Assembly (NCBI GenBank): GCA_024275815.1
Contig: JAJRYI010000089.1
Coordinates: 1 to 7,974, forward strand
Reading direction: 5' to 3'
From: Actinomycetes bacterium
Lineage (GTDB): Bacteria > Actinomycetota > Acidimicrobiia > Spongiisociales > UBA5794
Length of the DNA: 7,974 bases
In this document: positions 1 through 5,068 of the stretch, one piece after another
How positions within the stretch are numbered: position 1 is the first letter of the stretch
How the letters are laid out: every line of letters begins with the position of its first letter
The notes under the pieces: generated by a model
What the model was told of the DNA's origin: nothing
The model's database searches: none
What the model saw: the letters and a program-made list of their open reading frames with translations, nothing else
Made by a program: the position numbers and the translations under genes

Positions 1-804
1 ATCATCGGTGTCGACGGGAACGAGATCACTCTGTTCATCCACCGACCCACCGACGCCACCGGTCCGCTCCCGGGTGTGCTCCACATCCACGGCGGTGGCA
101 TGGTGATCCTGTCGGCAGCGGGTCCGCTGTACACGAGATGGCGTGAGGCGCTTGCTGCCTCCGGCATGGTCGTCGTCGGTGTCGAGTTCCGTAACGGGGC
201 AGGCGCACTCGGCAACCACCCGTTCCCCGCGGGCCTCAATGACTGTGCCAGCGCGCTGGCATGGACGGATGCGAACCGTGAACGCCTCGGGATCTCGAAG
301 CTGGTCGTCTCGGGGGAGTCCGGCGGCGGGAACCTGACGTTGGCAACAGCACTCAAGGCGAAACAAGACGGCACGCTTGGGAGCATCGACGGTGTCTACG
401 CCCAGTGCCCGTACATCTCGAACGCGTACGCTGCGATGCCACTTGAACTGACATCGCTTCACGAGAACGACGGCTACTTCCTTGGCTGTGCGATGTTGGC
501 GGCGACGGCTGTGACGTACGACCCGGGGGGTGAGAACGCGACGAACCCGCTTGCGTGGCCCTACCACGCGAGCATCGAGGATCTCGAGGGGCTCCCACCG
601 CACATGATCTCGGTCAACCAGCTCGACCCGTTGCGCGACGAGGGCCTTGCGTACTTCACCAAGCTGCTTGCAGCGGGGGTGTCGGTGGTGTGTCGGACCG
701 TGAATGGGACGACCCATGCGGGGGACATCATGTTCCCCGGCGCTCTACCCGATGCGTATGCGGCCACGATCCGGGACATCAAGGGGTTCACCGACGCGCT
801 CTAG
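1..804 (+). CDS. Alpha/beta hydrolase, hormone-sensitive-lipase type (5'-truncated)
   Basis: The frame is open from the first base, so the start lies outside the window; 267 residues and a TAG stop are visible. The oxyanion-hole motif HGGG is at window residues 30-33. The nucleophile elbow GESGGG puts the catalytic Ser at 107. The likely acid is Asp209 in QLDPLRDEG, and the base is His239 in GTTHAGD. This order and spacing are those of the alpha/beta hydrolase fold-3 (HSL, bacterial family IV) esterases, which hydrolyse carboxylic esters of small or medium acyl chains. No signal peptide can be judged because the N-terminus is missing. The elbow is GESGGG rather than the commoner GDSAGG, within the family's range. 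The natural substrate cannot be told from sequence. It converges on the DUF4262 gene, with 190 bases between the stops. Family assignment is firm; calling it a specific lipase or esterase would be guesswork. Confidence 0.9.
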   Translation: MIGVDGNEITLFIHRPTDATGPLPGVLHIHGGGMVILSAAGPLYTRWREALAASGMVVVGVEFRNGAGALGNHPFPAGLNDCASALAWTDANRERLGISKLVVSGESGGGNLTLATALKAKQDGTLGSIDGVYAQCPYISNAYAAMPLELTSLHENDGYFLGCAMLAATAVTYDPGGENATNPLAWPYHASIEDLEGLPPHMISVNQLDPLRDEGLAYFTKLLAAGVSVVCRTVNGTTHAGDIMFPGALPDAYAATIRDIKGFTDAL

Positions 805-994
805 GTGAGGATCCCACCTGTTGCTGATCGGTTGTTGCCGGTCGGCATCATGTGGGTGACTTCTGCTCGCTGTCGTGGGCGAAGAACCCCAACAAAGCGG
901 TGGCAGCTCGCTCGAGATGGGAGCCGAGCAGAGAGAACGCTGTGTCGACGATGGTCGTCCGGCAGGCCTCGCAACAGGGCGTCGTGATCGGCCA
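805..994. other. Intergenic region between convergent genes
   Basis: These 190 bases separate the hydrolase stop from the DUF4262 stop. Short frames are open on both strands, but none has a recognisable motif or a Shine-Dalgarno. The only structure seen is a weak 6-bp hairpin with a wobble pair (826-831 with 838-843) 21 bases after the hydrolase stop. It has no T tract, so a terminator role is only a possibility. Confidence 0.4.
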
Positions 995-1501
995 CTACGC
1001 CCTGAACGTACCCGGCCTCGGCTGTAGCCGTGGAGCAGCGTATCCGTCCTCCCAGGGGAATCTGCCCTCGGTATCGTCATAGCTGAGCTGGAGAACAGGT
1101 ACCGAGTGGTCATCCGAACGGTCGTAGAACCGGTTCGATTCGAAGACGATCTCGCCGGGGTTCGGGACCGTCTCTGGGATGATCCGGTGAGGCCATTCAT
1201 CGAACGTCAACAGCTCGCCGGGTAGCAGTGTTGCACCGGCGAGGATTCTCCCGCCGAGGTCGTTGAGGACGCCCACCGCGGTCGTGGGGGGCACCCCAAC
1301 GATGAGTAGCTCGGGGTGACGGAGTCCGAACAACCCAACGGTGTACGCGAACGGTGGTTCGTCGGAGTCGGACTCGCCCGAACACCCCGGCGTAGCGCAG
1401 ACCTCGCCGCCGACGTACTGGATGAACCATCCGTACCGGCGAACAGCGTCGGTGATGTGGGCGTCGTGTTGGTCGTAGAAGGCTCGTATCGCGGCATCCA
1501 T
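995..1501 (-). CDS. DUF4262 family protein
   Basis: A 168-residue protein. The family is recognised by FAYTVGL (residues 51-57), followed by HPEL (62-65), a hydrophobic stretch and GVPP, as in DUF4262 proteins, where a F-x-Y-T-x-G-L strand is followed by HPE. The C-terminal part carries QLSYDDTEGRFPW (138-150), matching the family's conserved acidic and aromatic end. Two cysteines (35 and 40) lie in an insertion before the core. There is no signal peptide or membrane segment, so it should be cytosolic. The biochemical function of the family is not established. The ATG at 1501 is chosen because AAAGGA lies 6 bases upstream; the frame stays open upstream, but that part is antisense to the next gene and low-complexity. 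It is transcribed alone, divergent from the tail-anchored gene and convergent with the hydrolase. Confidence 0.85.
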   Translation of the reverse strand: MDAAIRAFYDQHDAHITDAVRRYGWFIQYVGGEVCATPGCSGESDSDEPPFAYTVGLFGLRHPELLIVGVPPTTAVGVLNDLGGRILAGATLLPGELLTFDEWPHRIIPETVPNPGEIVFESNRFYDRSDDHSVPVLQLSYDDTEGRFPWEDGYAAPRLQPRPGTFRA

Positions 1502-1515
1502 CGTGGTTCCTTTCG
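1502..1515 (-). promoter_or_regulatory. Ribosome binding site for the DUF4262 gene
   Basis: Read on the minus strand, GAAAGGAACCACG precedes the ATG. The AAAGGA core with a 6-base spacer decides this start over the longer open frame upstream. Confidence 0.6.
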
Positions 1516-1540
1516 GACCTGCCTCACCGTTGGTGATCCG

Positions 1541-1546
1541 ATCGTA
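1541..1546 (-). promoter_or_regulatory. Possible -10 box for the DUF4262 gene
   Basis: The minus strand reads TACGAT about 40 bases upstream of the DUF4262 ATG, fitting TAnnnT. No convincing -35 hexamer stands 16-18 bases upstream, so this is a candidate only. An identical TACGAT precedes the glyA gene. Confidence 0.3.
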
Positions 1547-1652
1547 TCGAAGCGCAGTGACAGATCCACACCTCCTCACTCGGTCGATTCCAGCTCTGGG
1601 GCTCCGCGTCTGTATTGCACGCGTGGGTGCGCCGATGACCAAAGCAGTCGGG

Positions 1653-1658
1653 TAGGGT
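1653..1658 (+). promoter_or_regulatory. Possible -10 box for the tail-anchored gene
   Basis: TAGGGT lies 33 bases upstream of the AGGAGG Shine-Dalgarno and fits TAnnnT. A start of transcription near 1665 would give a leader of about 40 bases before the GTG at 1704. A -35 element is not evident. Confidence 0.3.
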
Positions 1659-1690
1659 GCTTTCTTCGAGCGCGTCGGATATCGGCGCGG

Positions 1691-1696
1691 AGGAGG
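1691..1696 (+). promoter_or_regulatory. Strong Shine-Dalgarno (AGGAGG) before a 13-codon frame
   Basis: AGGAGG ends 7 bases before a GTG at 1704, an ideal arrangement and the best ribosome binding site in the window. It does not serve the frame of the downstream protein directly. That frame is entered either through a 4-base GTGA overlap or, if a base has been lost, by direct fusion. Confidence 0.65.
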
Positions 1697-1703
1697 ATTG
1701 GGC

Positions 1704-1745
1704 GTGTCGACGGTGAGCGTGAACACAGACAGGTACTGCAGGTGA
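1704..1745 (+). CDS. 13-codon upstream ORF overlapping the tail-anchored gene
   Basis: From GTG 1704 the frame encodes the peptide MSTVSVNTDRYCR and stops at TGA 1743-1745. That stop overlaps the GTG start of the downstream gene as GTGA. With AGGAGG 7 bases upstream, it has the layout of a translated leader that couples translation of the following gene. The single Cys and two Arg codons do not make a convincing attenuator. The alternative is that this is the true N-terminus of the next protein: one extra base near the GG at 1732-1733 would fuse it in frame, giving an N-terminus MSTVSVNTDRVLQVKVIEV that alternates like a beta strand. I judge the two readings about equally likely. Confidence 0.4.
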   Translation: MSTVSVNTDRYCR

Positions 1746-2107
1746 AGGTCATCGAGGTCAAGGCGGGGGAGCGTCGCCGAATCAAACGTGCACGCCTGAG
1801 CAGCGTTGCCATGACCTACCGCTTCCGCGCCGAACCGCTCGCCGACGACGGTGAGGTTTCGGGGACCGTCGAGGTCAAAGGATCGAACTGGATCTTCCCC
1901 AAGCCACCCGTGATCGTGGATCTCGAGGCGGACAACGCCGTCGACAAGGGGACGTGGGACACGTTCTTCGAAGTCACCGTCGTCCCCGATCGGGACGTAC
2001 GCATCGTCATGGAGGAGCGGTCCATGAAGTCGGCCGGAGTGTACGCAGCGATCGTAGGCGCGATCGTCGTGCTCGCCGCGGTCGTGATCATCCTGGCGAC
2101 CCTCTGA
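1742..2107 (+). CDS. Small protein with C-terminal membrane anchor, unknown function
   Basis: I do not recognise this gene. From GTG 1742 it encodes 121 residues. Residues 1-20 are very basic (GERRRIKRAR at 9-18). Residues 25-90 look like alternating beta strands (TYRFRAEPL, VSGTVEVKG, PPVIVDLEA, FFEVTVVPD, DVRIVMEE). The last 24 residues (about 98-121) form one long hydrophobic helix ending at the C-terminus. This predicts a tail-anchored protein with a small soluble beta-rich domain in the cytoplasm; no N-terminal signal is visible. The start is uncertain. GTG 1742 has only a weak CAGG upstream and overlaps the stop of a short frame that owns a strong AGGAGG. If one base is missing near 1733, the true start is GTG 1704, giving about 134 residues. 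ATG 1811 is unlikely because no ribosome binding site precedes it. The gene stands alone, with the repeat block directly after its stop. Confidence 0.65.
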   Translation: MKVIEVKAGERRRIKRARLSSVAMTYRFRAEPLADDGEVSGTVEVKGSNWIFPKPPVIVDLEADNAVDKGTWDTFFEVTVVPDRDVRIVMEERSMKSAGVYAAIVGAIVVLAAVVIILATL

Positions 2108-2110
2108 TCC

Positions 2111-2351
2111 TGGATCCACGGGGTGCGTGTTGGTGATTGCTCGTATCTCCAGTCACGGTACGGGTTTCGCTGGGTCGGCTGCTGCACCGTTCTCGTGCAC
2201 GGCGTCGGGTTCTTCGGTCCTCCTTTCAACCTGGATTCGCGAGGTGTTCGTCGACAAACCCGTGAAGCGCCGTCGCCCCAAAGGTTCCGAGGTGTTGACT
2301 GTTGCACCCTTTCCATGCAGGATGTCGCGTTCTTCTGTCCCCCCTTCAGGG
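2111..2351 (+). repeat. Two-unit degenerate tandem repeat, period about 120 bp
   Basis: Unit 1 (2111-2231) and unit 2 (2232-2351) align at an offset of 120-121 bases. They begin with TGGATCCACGGGGTG and TGGATTCGCGAGGTG. The best-conserved part is GCTGCACC against GTTGCACC (2181 and 2301), then a GTTCTTC-x-GTCC block (2209 and 2329) and CCTTTCA against CCCTTCA. By hand count the stretch from 2163 to 2230 agrees at about 70% with its partner. A weaker third start may follow near 2353. The spacing is a multiple of three, but differences are spread over all codon positions, so a coding origin is not supported. Confidence 0.6.
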
Positions 2352-2356
2352 GGGAC
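2337..2356. terminator. GC-only hairpin, possible bidirectional terminator
   Basis: GTCCCCCC, a TTCA loop and GGGGGGAC make a perfect 8-bp stem with a tetraloop. It lies between two convergent transcripts (tail-anchored gene from the left, hpt from the right). No T tract follows on either strand, so it would be a U-less terminator at best. The left arm can also pair with 2495-2506 in the larger inverted repeat, so the two structures would compete. Confidence 0.4.
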
Positions 2357-2506
2357 AAGCGAGTCTTCGAGCAAGGGGGGACCGCGAGCCCGCGAGCCCG
2401 GTACGGCACGATCCCATGCACAGGCTGGTTCCACTTCGTGCTCGCAGGCTCGCCCTCCCCCCTGCATCGCTCGTTCCTCGCTCTGCCGTCCGCTCTGAAG
2501 GGGGAC
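2337..2506. repeat. Long imperfect inverted repeat (REP/MITE-like)
   Basis: Five blocks on the left pair in order with five on the right. 2337-2349 pairs with 2495-2506 (one bulge). AGCGAG 2358-2363 pairs with CTCGCT 2477-2482. CGAGC 2368-2372 pairs with 2469-2473. AGGGGGGA 2374-2381 pairs with TCCCCCCT 2456-2463. GCGAGCCCGCGAGC 2384-2397 pairs with 2440-2453 at 13 of 14. The loop is 2398-2439. The collinear order over 170 bases excludes chance. Elements of this kind in bacterial intergenic space are usually REP/BIME or MITE-like non-autonomous repeats. No target-site duplication or transposase was found, so mobility is inference. Confidence 0.65.
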
Positions 2507-2598
2507 GGGAGAGGGAGACCGGGTTCTCGGCGTCGAACAGCGGATTGAGGCTGAAGCGGGGACGGGGGAAAGAGCCCGGTATCACGGCGCCGAAGCGG
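2495..2598 (+). repeat. Imperfect tandem duplication, period 56 bp
   Basis: Copy A (2495-2543) and copy B (2551-2598) both start CTGAAG, continue through GGGGACGGG, a purine-rich run, then CCGGGTTCTCGGCG in A against CCGGTATCACGGCG in B, and end in AGCGG. Small indels separate them. The first bases of copy A are also the right arm of the 170-bp inverted repeat. Confidence 0.5.
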
Positions 2599-2653
2599 TG
2601 CGTCGCTCGATCCTTCGTACACCCTGGCGTGGACACCGCCCCCAACTGGTGGT

Positions 2654-3187
2654 CTACCGCATCTCGGGTGGCAGCTCACCGATGTAGGGGAGTGTGCGGT
2701 ACCGCTCTGCGTAGTCGAGGCCGTAGCCGACCACCCACACATCCGGGATGGTGAACCCCAAGAAGTCGATGGCCACTTCCTGTTCGGTGCGGTCCGGCTT
2801 GTGCAACAGGGTCGCGGTCTTGAGCGACGCCGGGTTGCGGGTCCCGAGCAGGCGCTTGAGATAGGCGATCGTGTGGCCGGTATCGACGATGTCTTCGACC
2901 AGGAGGACGTGCTCACCATCGATGGCGTGACGGACGTCCATGAGCAGGCGAACCGAGTCCGCCGTCTCACTTTCACGATCCCCGTAACTCGACACGGCAA
3001 TGAACTCGATGCGGTGCGGGATGGTCAGCTTCCTCGCCAGGTCAGAGAGGAAGATGAAGGACCCCTTGAGGACACCGATCAACACGAGTTGGCCTGCACC
3101 GGCGTACTCCTCATCGATCTGTGCGGCGAGGACCGCGACCCGCTCTGCGATCTGCTCCTCTGAGTACAACGTTGGTGGCATCTTCAT
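2654..3187 (-). CDS. hpt: Hypoxanthine phosphoribosyltransferase
   Basis: A 177-residue purine-salvage enzyme that joins hypoxanthine (and usually guanine) to PRPP, giving IMP or GMP and pyrophosphate in the cytosol. All family landmarks are present: the LKGS pyrophosphate loop (40-43), the flexible-loop SSYG (66-69), the PRPP signature VEDIVDTGHT (97-106) with the Glu-Asp pair, Lys130 for the purine O6, and Trp151-Val152 then Asp158 in the C-terminal purine and metal site. Length is typical (about 180). The ATG at 3187 is chosen because a TAGCGT -10 box ends 7 bases upstream, which would make the transcript leaderless. An ATG two codons later (3181) is possible. A GTG at 3250 would add 21 residues not typical of the family. 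It lies downstream of the MFS gene in the same direction, separated by 66 bases with an inverted repeat, so it probably has its own promoter. Confidence 0.95.
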   Translation of the reverse strand: MKMPPTLYSEEQIAERVAVLAAQIDEEYAGAGQLVLIGVLKGSFIFLSDLARKLTIPHRIEFIAVSSYGDRESETADSVRLLMDVRHAIDGEHVLLVEDIVDTGHTIAYLKRLLGTRNPASLKTATLLHKPDRTEQEVAIDFLGFTIPDVWVVGYGLDYAERYRTLPYIGELPPEMR

Positions 3188-3194
3188 GGGCCTG

Positions 3195-3200
3195 ACGCTA
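3195..3200 (-). promoter_or_regulatory. -10 box for leaderless hpt transcription
   Basis: On the minus strand TAGCGT is followed by 7 bases and then the hpt ATG at 3187, the spacing expected if transcription starts at the A of ATG. No Shine-Dalgarno precedes the ATG at a normal distance, which fits a leaderless mRNA. The -35 position falls inside the inverted repeat at 3211-3250 and is not a good TTGACA match. Confidence 0.45.
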
Positions 3201-3210
3201 GCCGAATCCG

Positions 3211-3250
3211 GTGCCACGGTCGTCCCCGGTGTCTCGGTGAACCGTGGCAC
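3211..3250. repeat. Perfect 10-bp inverted repeat between the MFS gene and hpt
   Basis: GTGCCACGGT at 3211-3220 is the exact reverse complement of ACCGTGGCAC at 3241-3250, with a 20-base loop. It starts 3 bases after the MFS stop in the direction of transcription. It could end the MFS transcript (no T tract), act as an operator, since its proximal arm overlaps the expected -35 of hpt, or both. Confidence 0.55.
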
Positions 3251-3253
3251 TGC

Positions 3254-4498
3254 TCACGCTTCGTCGTCGGTGGGCTCTGCGAGCAGAGCAGCAGCGGTCG
3301 AGGAGCGAAACGGCAGGCTGATGAATCGCCGCTGCTTCGGTCTCGCCGTGAAGGCGATCCGTGCAAGGGCGTACACGGCGAGCGGGAGGAATGAAATGGC
3401 AAGGCCCCAGAAGTAGCCGGCGGGGCCAACGATGTCCATGAGCACAGACACACCGATCGGGCCAACCACAGATCCTGCCCCGTAGATGAACACGACCCCG
3501 GCGGCCGCAGCGACGAGCTGACTGTGCGGCATGACGTCGTTGACCATCGAGACGGCGAGCGAGTACATGGGGAACGCCAGGCTTCCGTAGGCAGCGATGA
3601 GCAGGAACGGCCAGATCGAAGCGGGGTCGGCGGCTACGGCGACGCCGGCGATCACCACCGCCGCAACAGACGCGGCGAGGATGACCCGACGACGGGGGAA
3701 GCGGTCAGACAGGGAACCGAGTGGGTACTGGGTCGCCGCCGCACCGACGAGAGAGACGGCAAGGAAGACACCGACGAGACCAGGGGCCATGCCGACCGAC
3801 GTGGCGTAGACCGCACCGAGTGTCGACACCGCACTGCCGGCAGCCCCCGAGATCGCAACGGCGAGGACACCGAGTGGTGCCGCCCGTGCAAGGGAGATCA
3901 CAGAGAGCTCGACGGGGATCGTCTCGCTCGGTGTCGGGATCCGTATCAGCGTGACCGGGACGACGGCGAGCGAGATCAGGATCCCGACGAGGATGAAGAG
4001 GGTCGCATCGGCCGGGTCATCCAACCCGAGGAGCAGCGGTCCGAGTCCCAGCCCGATCGTGACGATCAGCATGTACGCCGAGAGCAGCCGTCCGCGGGTC
4101 TCGTTCGTTGCTCGTTCGTTCAGCCAGCTTTCCATCGTGACGTACAGCCCCGACATCGACAGGCCGAACACGAAACGCAGTGCCGCCCACGACAACGGGT
4201 CGATGAGGAGGGAGTAGGACAACGCTGTTGCGGCGGCGAGGGCTGTGAGTCCTGCGAACACCCTGATGTGGCCGACCGTTACGAGACGACGCGGGATCGT
4301 GAGCGACCCAACGAGGAAGCCGGCGTAGTACATGGCCATCACGACACCGATCACGATGGTCGGGAAGCCTTCGAGATGGGCACGGATACCGACCAGCGCG
4401 CCGAGTAGCCCGTTACCGATCATCAGAAGAGCGAGCCCGACGAAGAGGGGGCGAACAGACGCGAGGACCCCGCGTTCAGTTGTGGAGTTGACGCCCAT
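3254..4498 (-). CDS. MFS transporter, YcaD-like
   Basis: A 414-residue inner-membrane protein with about twelve hydrophobic helices, the size and layout of a major facilitator. The stretch around residues 108-137, with RFVFG, MESWLNE and TRGRLLSAYM, closely resembles the YcaD-type branch, where R-F-x-x-G is followed by E-S and R-G-R-L-L-A-A-Y-M. A loop motif of the MFS type, GSLSDRFPRRRV, stands in the second half. Substrates of YcaD-like carriers are not established, so none is given here. The ATG at 4498 is preferred; a GTG at 4516 would add six residues and neither has a good Shine-Dalgarno. It is divergent from the lipid kinase gene, with 105 bases between starts, and hpt follows 66 bases after its stop. 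The C-terminal tail from about residue 385 is polar and basic, then acidic (TDDEA), and should be cytoplasmic. Confidence 0.85.
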   Translation of the reverse strand: MGVNSTTERGVLASVRPLFVGLALLMIGNGLLGALVGIRAHLEGFPTIVIGVVMAMYYAGFLVGSLTIPRRLVTVGHIRVFAGLTALAAATALSYSLLIDPLSWAALRFVFGLSMSGLYVTMESWLNERATNETRGRLLSAYMLIVTIGLGLGPLLLGLDDPADATLFILVGILISLAVVPVTLIRIPTPSETIPVELSVISLARAAPLGVLAVAISGAAGSAVSTLGAVYATSVGMAPGLVGVFLAVSLVGAAATQYPLGSLSDRFPRRRVILAASVAAVVIAGVAVAADPASIWPFLLIAAYGSLAFPMYSLAVSMVNDVMPHSQLVAAAAGVVFIYGAGSVVGPIGVSVLMDIVGPAGYFWGLAISFLPLAVYALARIAFTARPKQRRFISLPFRSSTAAALLAEPTDDEA

Positions 4499-4534
4499 AC
4501 CAACAACCGATCTCACGGGTGACGAGCAGGCAGG

Positions 4535-4540
4535 AGGGTA
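4535..4540 (-). promoter_or_regulatory. Possible -10 box for the MFS gene
   Basis: The minus strand reads TACCCT (TAnnnT) 36 bases upstream of the ATG at 4498. A transcription start near 4528 would leave a short leader. The -35 region shows no clear hexamer. Confidence 0.25.
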
Positions 4541-4591
4541 ACGGGTGCTCAGCGGCTGATGGATGCCAACGCCGGGCGATCGACGAAGAGG

Positions 4592-4597
4592 TAGCCT
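4592..4597 (+). promoter_or_regulatory. -10 box for leaderless lipid kinase transcription
   Basis: TAGCCT ends 6 bases before the ATG at 4604, the same arrangement as upstream of hpt. No Shine-Dalgarno is present, so this box supports both the start and a leaderless transcript. No strong -35 is seen. Confidence 0.45.
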
Positions 4598-4603
4598 CTC
4601 GTC

Positions 4604-5056
4604 ATGCAGAGGGGTTCTCTACCGACAGGTTCACAGAGGTTCGCCGCAGGTGTGTCCCTGCTGCTCATCGTCGTGATCTCTGTAGCGGCGGTCGTACTCG
4701 CCTTCATGAACCTTCAGTCGCTGCTCGCTGCGTGGTTCGGCATGGCGATCGCCATCCTCGGGTTCTCGGCGGCACTGAAGTCATCGGGGTCGGCACGGGC
4801 GGTGTTCCGCGGCGTGACGGCTGTCGGTATCGCTGTGTTCGCCGGGTCGCTCGTGTGGCTAGCGGTCTCATCGCCGTGGGGACTGCTCGCACTCGTCGTG
4901 GCTGTGGCCATCGTCGGATTCCTTGGATCGTACGCGTTGAAACAGCCTGTTCGCGTCGTCGATCTGCTCGCCCCCAAGCACCCCGTGCTCTTCGTGAACC
5001 CGAAGTCTGGAGGAGGGAAAGCCGAAAAGGCCGACCTTGCGGCCATCGCTGCATAG
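4604..5056 (+). CDS. N-terminal fragment: membrane domain and start of lipid kinase
   Basis: As written the frame encodes 150 residues ending at the TAG. About four membrane segments can be placed (near residues 12-33, 38-58, 66-86 and 90-108), joined by short loops. The kinase domain then begins at HPVLFVNPKSGGGK (about 126-139), whose N-P-x-S-G-G-G-K is the first nucleotide-binding motif of the DAGK family. A membrane domain fused in front of a soluble lipid kinase would hold the enzyme at its lipid substrate. The fragment lacks GGDGS and cannot be a kinase by itself. The ATG is supported by the TAGCCT box 6 bases upstream. Confidence 0.7.
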   Translation: MQRGSLPTGSQRFAAGVSLLLIVVISVAAVVLAFMNLQSLLAAWFGMAIAILGFSAALKSSGSARAVFRGVTAVGIAVFAGSLVWLAVSSPWGLLALVVAVAIVGFLGSYALKQPVRVVDLLAPKHPVLFVNPKSGGGKAEKADLAAIAA

Positions 5057-5068
5057 CGCGGCATCGAT

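Larger units (their letters stand above)
2108..2653. other. Gene-free stretch filled with degenerate repeats
   Basis: Roughly 545 bases lie between the tail-anchored gene and the hpt stop. Several overlapping frames are open on both strands, as expected in G+C-rich DNA, but none looks like a gene. The stretch consists of about two units of a 120-bp degenerate tandem repeat (2111-2351), a 170-bp imperfect inverted repeat (2337-2506) and a 56-bp-period duplication (2495-2598). No transposase remnant is visible. It also has to serve as the 3' region of both flanking genes, which converge on it. Confidence 0.6.

Noticed and set aside
745..1200. Minus-strand frame of 151 residues spanning the hydrolase end and the DUF4262 C-terminus
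   Set aside because: Different frame from DUF4262, biased toward Arg, Ser and Pro, with no Shine-Dalgarno or motif.
2123..2548. 141-residue plus-strand frame in the repeat block with repeated CCT...FF-x-PPF peptides
   Set aside because: The peptide repetition reflects the DNA repeat. Differences between units in the aligned codons fall on all three positions (4, 4 and 6 by hand count), and no good ribosome binding site is present, so coding is not supported.
2108..2653. Possible CRISPR array in the repeat block
   Set aside because: Units are about 120 bp and diverged, with no short identical repeats, regular unique spacers or cas genes.
1816..3000. 394-residue minus-strand open frame across the repeats and hpt
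   Set aside because: It overlaps the well-supported hpt gene out of frame and the tail-anchored gene antisense. It is rich in Arg, Ser and Thr, without motifs, as expected of shadow frames in G+C-rich DNA.
3524..4408. 294-residue plus-strand frame antisense to the MFS gene
   Set aside because: Dominated by Arg, Asp, Glu and Gly with no hydrophobic core; it mirrors the codons of the transporter on the other strand.
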